From the NCBI GenBank assembly GCA_014800945.1, contig JAAVFD010000034.1, forward strand, positions 62,001 through 126,000: DNA of 64,000 nt, read 5' to 3'. The number at the start of each line of letters is the position of its first letter. Positions within the stretch are counted from its first letter, which is position 1. Below the pieces are notes generated by a model, which was given only the letters and a program-made list of their open reading frames with translations, was not told the DNA's origin and did no database searches. The DNA comes from Barnesiella sp. (GTDB lineage: Bacteria; Bacteroidota; Bacteroidia; Bacteroidales; Muribaculaceae). Made by a program: the position numbers and the translations under genes. This document shows, in pieces, positions 17,534-27,362 of the stretch.

Positions 17534-18793
17534 TTATCTGCCGAGCACCTTATTATATATATCAATGACTTTAGCCCCGGCTTTGTCCCAGGTTATGCGG
17601 TTTACCTCGTCGAGCCCATCCTCTCTGAGCTGATTGTACATCGCCGGATAGGTAATTATCGAGTTGATGGCATCAGCCATAGCGTCAATATCCCAATAGT
17701 CTGTCTTGATAACATTATCGAGAATCTCGGCACATCCGCTCTGTTTTGATATAATAGATGGTACTCCAATCTGCATAGCTTCAAGCGGTGATATGCCGAA
17801 TGGTTCGGAAACCGAAGGCATGACATATACATCACTTGCCTTGAGCATTTCATACACCTGCTTTCCTTTCTGGAATCCGGGGAAGTGGAAACGGTCGGCA
17901 ATTCCTCTCTCGGCAGCGAGGAGAATCATTTTGTCCATCATATCACCGCTACCAGCCATAACAAAACGCACATTGTGATTGTTTTTCAGGACTTTAGCGG
18001 CAGCTTCAACAAAGTATTCAGGTCCTTTCTGCATGGTGATTCTACCGAGGAAAGTAACGACTTTTTCCTTGGGCTTTGAAACACTGAGATTTAGCATTTC
18101 CTCGCTGAGAGGTGTCACCGCATTGTGAACGGTAGTGACTTTAGCGGGGTCAATGCCGTACTTTTCTATAACGGTCTGACGTGTGAGGTTGCTGACAGTA
18201 ATGATGTGGTCGGCATGGTTCATGCCATCTTTCTCAATACCGAATACAGTAGGATTTACATTTCCACGTGAGCGGTCAAAGTCGGTTGCGTGTACATGGA
18301 TGACAAGTGGCTTGCCGGTAACCTGCTTGGCGTGTATTCCGGCAGGGTACGTAAGCCAGTCATGAGAATGAATGACATCAAAATCAATAGTGCGTGCAAT
18401 GACACCGGCGCAAATAGAGTAGTTGTTGATTTCCTCAAGAAGGTTGTCGGGGTATCTTCCTGAGAATTCAAGGCAGCCGAGGTCATTGGTGTGCATATAG
18501 TTGAAATCGGCGTAAATGTGGTCGCGGAGCTTGAAGTAGAGATCGGGATTCATAACATTACCGATTCTCTGCTCCACATATTCGCGGCTTACATCACGCC
18601 ATGCTATGGGCACCTGTGATGCACCGATAATGTGAGCAAAACTTTTGTCCTCGTCTCCGAAGGGTTTGGGTATGACGAATGTTATGTCCATATCGCCACA
18701 CTCCCACATCCCTTTAGTGAGTCCGTAGCTGGCGGTACCGAGTCCGCCGAGAATATGAGGTGGGAACTCCCACCCGAACATTAGAGCTTTCAT
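17534..18793 (-). CDS. Glycosyltransferase family 4 (glycogen/starch synthase-like)
   Basis: 419 residues from the ATG at 18793. The first residues MKALMFGWEFPPHILGGLG are the classic N-terminal GT-B start with the glycine-rich nucleotide-sugar loop; a longer reading would overlap the upstream gene. The C-terminal Rossmann domain contains VVTFLGRITMQKGPEYF and the E-x7-E signature SEPFGISPLEAMQIG that binds the donor sugar nucleotide. Lying between a debranching enzyme and a GH57 protein, it most likely elongates or transfers alpha-glucan chains in glycogen metabolism; the exact donor (ADP- or UDP-glucose) cannot be read from sequence. Confidence 0.9.
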   Translation of the reverse strand: MKALMFGWEFPPHILGGLGTASYGLTKGMWECGDMDITFVIPKPFGDEDKSFAHIIGASQVPIAWRDVSREYVEQRIGNVMNPDLYFKLRDHIYADFNYMHTNDLGCLEFSGRYPDNLLEEINNYSICAGVIARTIDFDVIHSHDWLTYPAGIHAKQVTGKPLVIHVHATDFDRSRGNVNPTVFGIEKDGMNHADHIITVSNLTRQTVIEKYGIDPAKVTTVHNAVTPLSEEMLNLSVSKPKEKVVTFLGRITMQKGPEYFVEAAAKVLKNNHNVRFVMAGSGDMMDKMILLAAERGIADRFHFPGFQKGKQVYEMLKASDVYVMPSVSEPFGISPLEAMQIGVPSIISKQSGCAEILDNVIKTDYWDIDAMADAINSIITYPAMYNQLREDGLDEVNRITWDKAGAKVIDIYNKVLGR

Positions 18794-18806
18794 GGAGTGT
18801 GGAGAT

Positions 18807-20750
18807 TTACATGTGGAACTTTTTGAGAGTAGTGAGTGTGCGAAGGATTTCAGCAACATTGGTGATGTGGCTGATTGCTCCTCTGCCGCTGAATGGCGGG
18901 TTGCCGTCATAGAGCTGTGACAGCGAACCGATACATCCGTTGGTCATTTCATCTTCGTAACCGATGAGCATACGGTCGATGTAGCTGACTCCGCTCATGC
19001 CGAACACCCTGAGGTAGGCGTCAGCATAGAATCCGAAAAGCCAGGGACGAGCCGGGCCATTGTGGAGCGCCATTTCTCGTTCTTCGGGAGAACCGAGATA
19101 GTGGGGACGGTAGCCGTAGCTTTTGGGCGAGAGTGTTCTTAGTCCTTTGGGTGTGAGTAGCTCTCTGGTGACAACATCAAGCACACCTTTGCGCTGACGT
19201 CTGTCAAGGGGCGAATAGTCGAGTCCGATAGCCACCGCCATATTGGGGCGAACAGAGGGGTCGGCATAAGTGCCGTTGACATAGTCGTAAAGGTATCCGT
19301 AGTCGTTAAGGAATGTATTGATGAATTCGGGCTTCATCTTTTCTGCGGTTTCCAGCCACTTGGCTCTTTCGCTGTCAAGTTCAGTCATGCCTTCGGTAAG
19401 ATTTGCCGCAAACATAAGCGCGTTATACCAAAGAGCGTTGAACTCAACAAGATAGCCTGTGCGAGGCACAACCGGACGCCCATACATCGAGGCATTCATC
19501 CATGACACGGGTGATGAGGCACCCATTGTGAACACCATTCCGTTGTTCTCAACTCGCAGGTTCGGATGACGGTTTTCAAGAATATATGTGAGGATTTCGC
19601 GTATGAACGGCAGATATTTAGCCTTGGTATCATCGTTGCCGTAAGCTTTAGCATACTGCTGGAGCGCCCACATGCACCAAAGCGGAATGTCCGGAAGGTC
19701 AATGCCCTGAATGCGCGGTGAAAGTTCACCTGTGTTCATGTAGTGAAGAAGCGCGGCTCTTCCGCTTTCCATAATTGCTTCGTAGTCATCGCGGTGGTTA
19801 ATGGCGATAGTTGCTCCGGGGAGTGCCATGAAGGTATTTCTTGCAAGTACTTTACCCCAGGGATAGCCTGAGATAAGGAATTCGCCATCTTTATCTTTGA
19901 GGTAGCACTGCTTTGCTGCGTTCTTCAGGCAGTTGAAGAAACTTGTGCGGCAGGTGCGTGAGGCAATCTCTGACTCGTACATCTTGGTGAGTGACCGGGG
20001 AGCTATTTCGCTGACACCTGCGGAGAAGATTATCGACTCACCTTTTTTTATAGGAATCTCAAATGTGCCCGGAACCCAGAGGTCTTCGGTGTAGGGGACT
20101 CCTCTTTCAAGATCCTTCAGGTACTCGAAGCCTTTGTACCAGTGGGGATCGTATGTCCACTCGGGTTTGCGGCTGAACTGCATATAAAGGGTAGGGTAGC
20201 CATCGTAAAGTCTTGCAGCAACTCCGTTTGCAACCTCAGGGCACTCAGTATTGAGAGCAGTGTTTTCCACACACAGCTGATTGGCTTCGCGGAAAGCGAG
20301 CATAGGTTTGAACCGGAGGGTGGTGGCACTATGTGCATCAACGAGTGTGTAGCGGATGAGGAGTCGGTTTTCGTGAGAGATGAAGATTTTTTCCTTGGTG
20401 AGAATTACTCCACCCACGCGGTAGGTTGTTCTGGGAACGCTCTCGCAGTCAAATTCGCGGATGTATTTGTGACCCGCCGGGCTGTACACTCCTCCGCTGT
20501 AGCGGTGAAGTCCGAGGTTGAAAGGTGCGCCGTGCTGAATCACAGTAACATCCATAGACGATAGGAGTACATGTGAAGAATTGCCCATTTCAGGAATGGG
20601 AATCACAAGTAGTCCGTGCTGTTTTCTGGTGTTACAGTCAACCACCGAAGTGCAATGATAAGCACCGCTCTGATTAGTGCGCAGCATCTCCTTCATCAGG
20701 CTCTGCTCCAGATTAATCATGAGGTTTTTATCAAATTTCAGATAGCTCAT
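18807..20750 (-). CDS. Glycogen debranching enzyme (amylo-alpha-1,6-glucosidase)
   Basis: 647 residues. N-terminal GDE_N domain (about 20-250; KQHGLLVIPIPEMGNSSHVLLSS) and C-terminal (alpha/alpha)6 GDE_C barrel (about 280-645), with WMNASMYGRPVVPRTGYLVEFNALWYNAL as the active-site region (shown by its sub-motif PRTGYLVEFNALW). It removes alpha-1,6 branches from glycogen. The glycosyltransferase gene starts 13 bp after its stop, and GH57 follows, forming a storage-glucan operon. Length and domain order are normal for the Bacteroidetes protein. Confidence 0.94.
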   Translation of the reverse strand: MSYLKFDKNLMINLEQSLMKEMLRTNQSGAYHCTSVVDCNTRKQHGLLVIPIPEMGNSSHVLLSSMDVTVIQHGAPFNLGLHRYSGGVYSPAGHKYIREFDCESVPRTTYRVGGVILTKEKIFISHENRLLIRYTLVDAHSATTLRFKPMLAFREANQLCVENTALNTECPEVANGVAARLYDGYPTLYMQFSRKPEWTYDPHWYKGFEYLKDLERGVPYTEDLWVPGTFEIPIKKGESIIFSAGVSEIAPRSLTKMYESEIASRTCRTSFFNCLKNAAKQCYLKDKDGEFLISGYPWGKVLARNTFMALPGATIAINHRDDYEAIMESGRAALLHYMNTGELSPRIQGIDLPDIPLWCMWALQQYAKAYGNDDTKAKYLPFIREILTYILENRHPNLRVENNGMVFTMGASSPVSWMNASMYGRPVVPRTGYLVEFNALWYNALMFAANLTEGMTELDSERAKWLETAEKMKPEFINTFLNDYGYLYDYVNGTYADPSVRPNMAVAIGLDYSPLDRRQRKGVLDVVTRELLTPKGLRTLSPKSYGYRPHYLGSPEEREMALHNGPARPWLFGFYADAYLRVFGMSGVSYIDRMLIGYEDEMTNGCIGSLSQLYDGNPPFSGRGAISHITNVAEILRTLTTLKKFHM

Positions 20751-20868
20751 GTTATATTAATGTTAAGGTATTTATTTTCTATGGTATAGATGTAAATGCA
20801 GTTTCGCACACGAATGTAAAGCAAATTCCGCGAATTTGCAAATAAAAATATTTTTTAATGAAAAAAAA

Positions 20869-22260
20869 TCAGTTTTTGCTCACTGTAGCCTGCCCGGGTA
20901 CACTTTTTGCAATAGCCCGAAACTGCCACCATATCATGCCGGCTGTAACTATAGTGGCGAGTATGTCGCTGAGGGGGAATGATGCCCACACTCCATCAAG
21001 TTGGTATTCTTGCGGAAGCAGGAGCAACAGGGGAATAAGAAACAGCACCTGACGGGTGAGACTTAGGAAGATGGATTTGCCGGCTTTGCCGATTGACTGG
21101 AAAAATGTTGTTGATACCACCTGAAATCCTACTACCCAAAATGCGAGGAGCGCTAATGTGAGGGCATGAGATGTGTGCGCAATCAGAGCGGTGTCTGTAG
21201 TGAAGGCACGGGCAATGAGTTGAGGGAAGCATAATCCGAAAATACACCCGAGTGTGCATATTGTAGAACCGGCGGCAACCGCAATCCAGTATGCTTTCTT
21301 TAGCCTATGGTGCTTTCCGGCACCGTAGTTGTAGCCGATAATAGGTTGTAATCCCTGGCAAATGCCTATTACCACCATTACGAGCAGTGATGTGTAAGTG
21401 GTAAAGATTCCGGCAGCGGCAACCGCGCTGTCATTGCCGTATTTCATCAGTTCACGGTTTATCAAAATATTGATAGCGCTACCGGCGAGATTGACAAGGC
21501 TTGGCGCGGCACCGATGCCGATAATGCCGATAATAACCTTTAGATGCAGCCGGTATGTTCCTTTAGTAAAATGGAGTGCGCTGTCACGACGTGTGAAATG
21601 ATAAACTACATATATTGCGGATAGCCCCATAGCAATGTCGGTGGCTATAGCGGCTCCTTTAATACCCATGTCGAGGGTAAAAATAAAAATAGGGTCGAGG
21701 ATAAGATTTGCCCCTGCACCTATAAACATTGCAATCATAGCTTTGACCGGGTAGCCGGATGCTCGCATAACATTGTTGAAGCTAAATGCCACGTTCATAA
21801 TAAGCATTCCCGGCAGAATCCAAAGCATATAGTCTCTCGCAAAGGGCAACGATGTACTGCTGGCACCGAATGCGGTGAGAATATCGTCAAGAAATATTGC
21901 AAACAGAGAGATATATACAATGGCATTTAACAGGGTGAGTACAAAGGCGTTGCCGAGTACGGTTTCAGCTCCGCGAATATCCTTTGAGCCGAGCAGGATA
22001 GACACTCGGGCTGCTGCACCGGCACCGATAAGTACACCGATAGCCGCGCTTACATTCTGTACCGGGAATGTGATGGCAAGTCCGGCTATGGCTTGAGTGC
22101 CCACACCTTGACCGATAAATATGCGGTCAATTACATTGTAGAGAGACACAACAAGCATGCCGACAACCGCAGGAATACTGTATTCCCACAGCAGTCGCGC
22201 GATAGAGCCTGTTTCGAGTTTGTTGAGGTTGCCCTGAGTGGCTGATTTGTTCTGTGACAT
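20869..22260 (-). CDS. MATE family efflux transporter
   Basis: 463 residues with about 12 transmembrane segments; multidrug and toxic compound extrusion family, exporting cationic drugs or metabolites by Na+ or H+ antiport. The N-terminus has LLWEYSIPAVVGMLVVSLYNVIDRIFIGQGVG, whose parts IPAVVGM and YNVIDRIFIG are family-typical; the repeated half begins near residue 240. Same strand as the glycogen genes but 118 bp ahead of them, so the link may be positional only. Substrate unknown. Confidence 0.92.
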   Translation of the reverse strand: MSQNKSATQGNLNKLETGSIARLLWEYSIPAVVGMLVVSLYNVIDRIFIGQGVGTQAIAGLAITFPVQNVSAAIGVLIGAGAAARVSILLGSKDIRGAETVLGNAFVLTLLNAIVYISLFAIFLDDILTAFGASSTSLPFARDYMLWILPGMLIMNVAFSFNNVMRASGYPVKAMIAMFIGAGANLILDPIFIFTLDMGIKGAAIATDIAMGLSAIYVVYHFTRRDSALHFTKGTYRLHLKVIIGIIGIGAAPSLVNLAGSAINILINRELMKYGNDSAVAAAGIFTTYTSLLVMVVIGICQGLQPIIGYNYGAGKHHRLKKAYWIAVAAGSTICTLGCIFGLCFPQLIARAFTTDTALIAHTSHALTLALLAFWVVGFQVVSTTFFQSIGKAGKSIFLSLTRQVLFLIPLLLLLPQEYQLDGVWASFPLSDILATIVTAGMIWWQFRAIAKSVPGQATVSKN

Positions 22261-22268
22261 TTCAGCTA

Positions 22269-22276
22269 CAAAGGTA
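22269..22276 (-). promoter_or_regulatory. Candidate -7 box for the MATE gene
   Basis: The minus strand reads TACCTTTG, a full match to TAnnTTTG, 8 bp before the start codon at 22260; transcripts would have a very short leader. Confidence 0.4.
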
Positions 22277-22632
22277 CGAAAGAATTTTGTTATGAAACAG
22301 GTAAGAAGTGGGTTTATATGGTGTTAATTGCTCTTTTGTTTGTGGTATGCTCTTGTTTCTGCACATAGATAGAGCTTCTATTAGGGAGTTTAGGGAGGGT
22401 AAGCATACGTGAGATTACTATTACAGCTAAGACAGGAGCAGATTTTGTATTTGTTTATGATACTTGGCTGAATTGTCATCGGTTAGAAGAGTGCTGATGT
22501 GATAGATCAAATTGAGAAGGTGGATGTACCAACCTAACTTTGGGACATGGGGTAAAATTTTGATGTGATGTGCTTCTAACCACACCCCACCGACATTTTC
22601 ACAAAAGTAGAATTTCAAATTTCTAAAATGAT
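22277..22632. other. AT-rich intergenic stretch without a recognised gene
   Basis: No credible reading frame was found; the longest minus-strand frame (ending at 22427) opens with TTG and resembles nothing I know. It may be the decayed edge of the accessory island that continues to 24.5 kb. Confidence 0.5.
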
Positions 22633-22666
22633 AAAAAACTCCAACTGATTTAGCTGGAGTTTTTTG
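22633..22666 (-). terminator. Terminator after the lipoprotein gene
   Basis: AAAAAACTCCAACT pairs with AGCTGGAGTTTTTT across a 6-nt loop; the one odd pair is G-U on the minus strand. It lies 62 bp past the lipoprotein stop. Confidence 0.75.
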
Positions 22667-22727
22667 TGTCTTTTATAAGCTTACATTACTTTTAAGAACT
22701 CACTTTGGTATAATACCAAATAGTAGA

Positions 22728-23213
22728 TTAATAATTTATATCAGATATTCTGTTGAACATAATAAGATTCCCATAAATATTTGCTGCAAATTTATATTCA
22801 GACTTAATGTGTTTAATATAATTTATATAGTCTGTAGTATTAGGGGTTAATTTGCTGAAATCAGTATTCTCATTTATCTCTCTTCCATAAAAATCAGTAA
22901 GAGAAGCATAAATCACCTCCATACTTAGTGGATAGTAAGGCGCTACAACACCATATTGGCTAGGTGGGATATTAAGCTCTCGTAAATCATTGCTCATAGC
23001 ATTAATACTTTCACTATTAATCCAAAAGTGATAGTATTCAACACTGAACTTCCCATCGCCAGAAAGATTAAGTTCTACACCTTCAGCATTAGCTTTATAT
23101 ACTTCTTTTTCTGGTTCATCGTCATCATCGCTACAGCTAGTGAAAGCCATTGCCATAATGACACACAGGGCTACAGTAACCAGCGACTGTAGATGTAGTA
23201 GTTTGTGTTTCAT
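22728..23213 (-). CDS. Lipoprotein of unknown function
   Basis: 161 residues. The signal peptide ends in a lipobox (IMAMAFTSC), followed by an acidic SDDDDEPEKE linker, which in Bacteroidetes favours export to the outer surface. The rest (FSVEYYHFWINSESINAMSNDLRELN ... shown by YYHFWINSESIN) matches no family I know. The start chosen is the ATG at 23213; an in-frame GTG 24 bp upstream would only lengthen the signal peptide with a repeated MKHK. A large structured RNA ends about 35 bp upstream and may be its 5' leader. AT-rich surroundings and the neighbouring toxin-antitoxin pair suggest acquired DNA. Confidence 0.72.
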   Translation of the reverse strand: MKHKLLHLQSLVTVALCVIMAMAFTSCSDDDDEPEKEVYKANAEGVELNLSGDGKFSVEYYHFWINSESINAMSNDLRELNIPPSQYGVVAPYYPLSMEVIYASLTDFYGREINENTDFSKLTPNTTDYINYIKHIKSEYKFAANIYGNLIMFNRISDINY

Positions 23214-23249
23214 TGTAAAACAATATTTGTGCTTCACAATCCCTATAAA

Positions 23250-23530
23250 GCGGTTGAGAATCGGATATAGAAAAGGTGTGGGATTGTACTCTGCATATCT
23301 CTTTTAGTAGGCTTCTCGCATTGCCTTAGATAGTGGATAAACAGCGAACCCACACCGAGAAGCTATATAGATATCCCAAAAGGGGTAAGTATATGCTACC
23401 GATGTAGGCGTTATCTGCTCTTATCTTACTATCTATTAGCGAATTTTGCGAGAATTTACTAAAAGAAGATAATTCAAATAACACCTTTTCAGATGAATGA
23501 GCCAACTCTTCGGCTCTATTTTTCAACCGC
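23250..23530 (-). ncRNA. Large structured RNA or 5' leader element upstream of the lipoprotein gene
   Basis: Nested long-range helices cover the whole interval: 23250-23257 with 23523-23530 (8 bp); 23270-23279 with 23481-23490 (10 bp, perfect); 23301-23309 with 23457-23465, extendable with one bulge; 23313-23320 with 23447-23454 (8 bp); 23327-23334 with 23428-23435 (8 bp); 23336-23340 with 23421-23425. A large asymmetric internal loop (about 10 against 20 nt) lies between the second and third helices, and a local hairpin (GAGCC/GGCTC) sits at 23499-23516. The minus strand is preferred because a perfect -7 box TAACTTTG ends at 23530, so both RNA ends would pair. The segment GGTGTGGG (RNA of 23350-23357) could compete for the same 3' partner, hinting at a switch. 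No family assigned; a 6S-like hairpin or a cis-regulatory leader are the options. Confidence 0.65.
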
Positions 23531-23537
23531 AAAGTTA
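23530..23537 (-). promoter_or_regulatory. -7 box for the structured RNA
   Basis: The minus strand reads TAACTTTG, a full match to the Bacteroidetes -7 consensus, exactly at the 5' end of the predicted RNA fold. No TTTG is seen at the -33 position. Confidence 0.5.
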
Positions 23538-23717
23538 CTAAATAATTTTGGAAGTACACTCTTCATATCAAGTATTTCAGCTAATTTTATGATGTAGTAT
23601 CTGGAGATGTAACTGATATGGGTGTAATGAGCATAAACTGGAGCGATATGATAACTCTATGGAGCGGAAAACAGCCTTGTTTTTCTAAAACAAATTTTGT
23701 AAGGTATCAAAAATGGA

Positions 23718-23748
23718 TTTTGAAAAATGGAATTATGTTCGTATTTTT
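23718..23748 (+). promoter_or_regulatory. Promoter of the higBA operon
   Basis: TTTG at 23718-23721 and TATTTTTG at 23741-23748 are separated by 19 bp, a complete Bacteroidetes -33/-7 pair. The start codon of higB follows 24 bp later. Confidence 0.65.
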
Positions 23749-23772
23749 GCAATTAAATAGTAAATATAAAAA

Positions 23773-24069
23773 ATGAGAATAATATCTGCAAGGACTATAC
23801 GGCTGTATTACGAGGCTCATCCCGAGTCAAAATCAGCTCTGCAAGATTGGTTTAAAAAGGTTGAGGCGGCTGAGTGGAGTGACTTTAGCGATATGCGGAG
23901 GACATTTAATAGTGTTGACTATGTGGGTAATCAGCATTATGTGTTTAATATAAAGGGAAATGATTTCAGACTTGTGGCTGTAGTGAAGTTTACCGTACAT
24001 TTTGTTTTGATACGGTTTATTGGTACACACAGTGAATATGATAAGATAAAAGATATCGCAAATATTTAA
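23773..24069 (+). CDS. higB: HigB-type toxin (mRNA interferase)
   Basis: 98 residues, RelE/HigB superfamily toxin expected to cut mRNA on the ribosome. Visible family features are the N-terminal MRIISARTIRLYYEAHPES, the central DFRLVAVVKF strand and the C-terminal FIGTHSEYDKI, whose His and Tyr are the usual catalytic region. The antitoxin gene follows after 9 bp, and the toxin-first order is the hallmark of higBA modules. Moderate AT content and isolation between a terminator and a lipoprotein gene fit an accessory module. Confidence 0.93.
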   Translation: MRIISARTIRLYYEAHPESKSALQDWFKKVEAAEWSDFSDMRRTFNSVDYVGNQHYVFNIKGNDFRLVAVVKFTVHFVLIRFIGTHSEYDKIKDIANI

Positions 24070-24078
24070 AATAGAGAA

Positions 24079-24444
24079 ATGGTAAGGATAGAAAATGAGG
24101 CGCAATACATGGGTGCGCTGAAAAGGGTAGAGGATCTTATGCTAAAGTTGTCGGATGATACTCCAAAGGAAGATCCAGAAATGATAGAACTTGTTCTTTT
24201 AGGAAATCTCGTAGCCGATTATGAGGAGGAGCATTATCCTATCGGTGAGCCTTCACTTATAGATGTAATCAAGCTCAGAATGTATGAGATGGGTTTGAAT
24301 CAAGTAGCATTGGCAAAGTTGATAGGAGTTAGCCCATCGCGCGTGTGTGATTATCTGTCGGGCAAAAGTGAGCCGACACTTAAAGTGGGTCGAGTTATCA
24401 GCAAAAAATTAAACATAGACCCGGCGATAGTTTTAGGCGTGTAA
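24079..24444 (+). CDS. higA: HigA-type antitoxin, XRE-family HTH
   Basis: 121 residues. The C-terminal half is a lambda-repressor-like helix-turn-helix (LNQVALAKLIGVSPSRVCDYLSG), and the N-terminal half (about 1-60) should bind and mask HigB. Such antitoxins also repress their own operon; the promoter at 23718-23748 would be the target. A perfect palindromic terminator follows. Confidence 0.93.
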   Translation: MVRIENEAQYMGALKRVEDLMLKLSDDTPKEDPEMIELVLLGNLVADYEEEHYPIGEPSLIDVIKLRMYEMGLNQVALAKLIGVSPSRVCDYLSGKSEPTLKVGRVISKKLNIDPAIVLGV

Positions 24445-24459
24445 ATTGAGCAGTAATAT

Positions 24460-24495
24460 AAAAATGTCCTTCGGAAATTTCCGAAGGACATTTTT
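24460..24495. terminator. Bidirectional terminator between higA and groEL
   Basis: An 18-bp perfect inverted repeat: 24460-24477 (AAAAATGTCCTTCGGAAA) and 24478-24495, with A- and T-runs at the ends. It serves two convergent units. Confidence 0.9.
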
Positions 24496-24520
24496 ATTGA
24501 TGTGTGTAATATCTGTGACT

Positions 24521-26182
<1,662 letters not shown>

Positions 26183-26194
26183 TTAAATAAGATA

Positions 26195-26470
26195 TCAGTC
26201 GGCGATAACAGCAAGTATGTCGCTCTGACGCATGATGATGTATTTTTCACCATCAAGTTCAATTTCTGTACCGGCATATTTGCCATACAGAACCTGATCA
26301 CCTTCTTTCACAATCATTTCCTCATCTTTAGTGCCTTTTCCGGCTGCGAGAACAGTGCCTTTAAGGGGTTTTTCTTTAGCGGAATCGGGAATGATGATAC
26401 CCGCCATAGTAACTTCTTCTGCGGGTGTGGGCTGAATCAATACTCTGTCAGCCAATGGTTTGATGTTCAT
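26195..26470 (-). CDS. groES: Co-chaperonin GroES (10 kDa)
   Basis: 91 residues; forms the heptameric lid of GroEL. Starts MNIKPLADRVLIQPTPAEE and has the mobile-loop equivalent AGIIIPDSAKEKPLKG. First gene of the groES-groEL operon. The upstream region lacks a CIRCE element and a TAnnTTTG box but contains a sigma-54-type match at 26521-26536. Confidence 0.98.
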   Translation of the reverse strand: MNIKPLADRVLIQPTPAEEVTMAGIIIPDSAKEKPLKGTVLAAGKGTKDEEMIVKEGDQVLYGKYAGTEIELDGEKYIIMRQSDILAVIAD

Positions 26471-26520
26471 AAGATATTGAATTTATTGGTTATTTTAATT
26501 TTTTTATTTGTTTACTTATG

Positions 26521-26536
26521 TGCATATTTCATGCCA
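26521..26536 (-). promoter_or_regulatory. Candidate sigma-54 promoter of groES-groEL
   Basis: The minus strand reads TGGCATGAAATATGCA. The GG and GC doublets have the exact 10-nt spacing of the sigma-54 -24/-12 consensus TGGCACG-N4-TTGC; two bases deviate. The expected start would give a leader of about 40 nt. Assignment rests on motif matching only. Confidence 0.45.
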
Positions 26537-26577
26537 AAGCCGTTTTCGTGTGGAAAACTGACAAATTGACAATCACG

Positions 26578-26597
26578 GTGTCAGTTTTTGCTGACAC
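26578..26597. promoter_or_regulatory. Inverted repeat upstream of groES, possible activator site
   Basis: GTGTCAG (26578-26584) and CTGACAC (26591-26597) form a 7-bp perfect dyad with a 6-bp spacer, centred about 80 bp upstream of the predicted sigma-54 start. Alternatively it is a weak hairpin behind plsC, though no T-run follows. Confidence 0.4.
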
Positions 26598-26646
26598 TTA
26601 ATTCATGGTATAAAACAAATGAGCTTATAGAGGGGTTCACGCAAAA

Positions 26647-27360
26647 TTATTCCGGCAGCGCTGACGCGATTGCTTCTCTGGAGTCAGCCATCAGTTTGGC
26701 AAGATTGTGTCCGTCGGCGTCCGGATGAATCGGCTTGTGAATGGTCAGTATGATGGAGCCCGGTCTCGGAAATTTTTTGAATCGTGGCATCACTTTGAAT
26801 GCTCCGTCAATTGTGAGCGGCACCACCGGCAGATTAAATTCCATGGCAAGTGCGTAGGCCCCGCGTTTGAATGTTCGCATCTTGCCGTCCCAGGTTCTCG
26901 CCCCTTCGGGAAACACAACCACAGACATTCCGCCGGCAAGCAGAGCCTCCGCTTTCTGCATGGTTTCCTTAACCCGCGTAGGGGAGGAGTTGTCAACATA
27001 CACCTGTTTGGCTTTCTCACAGGCATATCCCACGAGCGGAATTTTTCTCAGCTCCTTTTTCATGAGCCAACGGAAATTGTGACCGAGCCATCCGTAAACA
27101 GTGAATATATCATACGCTCCCTGATGGTTGGCAACAAAAACGTAGGATGTTTTCGGGTCGATATTCTCTTTGCCGCGCACTTTCACGCGAACAAAAGTGA
27201 GCGCGCACATAATTCGGCTCCAAATACTCGGCGGATAATAGCCCGCCCACCTGCCGGCACCGGTCATTGAGCCTATTATCACAATAATAGCAGTGATAAA
27301 TGTTGCCACTACCATGAGCGGCAACATTATCACGATCTGATATATTCTGTAGAAAATCAT
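26647..27360 (-). CDS. plsC: 1-acyl-sn-glycerol-3-phosphate acyltransferase
   Basis: 237 residues, membrane-associated. Transfers a second acyl chain to lysophosphatidate, giving phosphatidate. The catalytic HX4D motif is NHQGAYD (78-84) and the glycerol-phosphate-binding FPEG is at 150-153 (FPEGARTWDG). An N-terminal hydrophobic segment (about 5-32) anchors it. It begins 3 bp after the prfB stop on the same strand, so it is translated from the prfB transcript. Confidence 0.94.
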   Translation of the reverse strand: MIFYRIYQIVIMLPLMVVATFITAIIVIIGSMTGAGRWAGYYPPSIWSRIMCALTFVRVKVRGKENIDPKTSYVFVANHQGAYDIFTVYGWLGHNFRWLMKKELRKIPLVGYACEKAKQVYVDNSSPTRVKETMQKAEALLAGGMSVVVFPEGARTWDGKMRTFKRGAYALAMEFNLPVVPLTIDGAFKVMPRFKKFPRPGSIILTIHKPIHPDADGHNLAKLMADSREAIASALPE

Positions 27361-27362
27361 CG

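Noticed and set aside
22427-22618. A 63-codon minus-strand frame, considered as a transposase remnant
   Set aside because: It opens with TTG, has no recognisable motif and no inverted repeats around it.
23326-23559. A 77-codon minus-strand reading frame
   Set aside because: It runs through the paired arms of the structured RNA and the -7 box; the base pairing explains the sequence better, and no protein family is recognised.
22261-24500. Prophage or integrative element in the AT-rich island
   Set aside because: No integrase, attachment repeats, relaxase or phage genes are present.
26471-26640. CIRCE/HrcA operator upstream of groES
   Set aside because: The TTAGCACTC / GAGTGCTAA dyad is absent.
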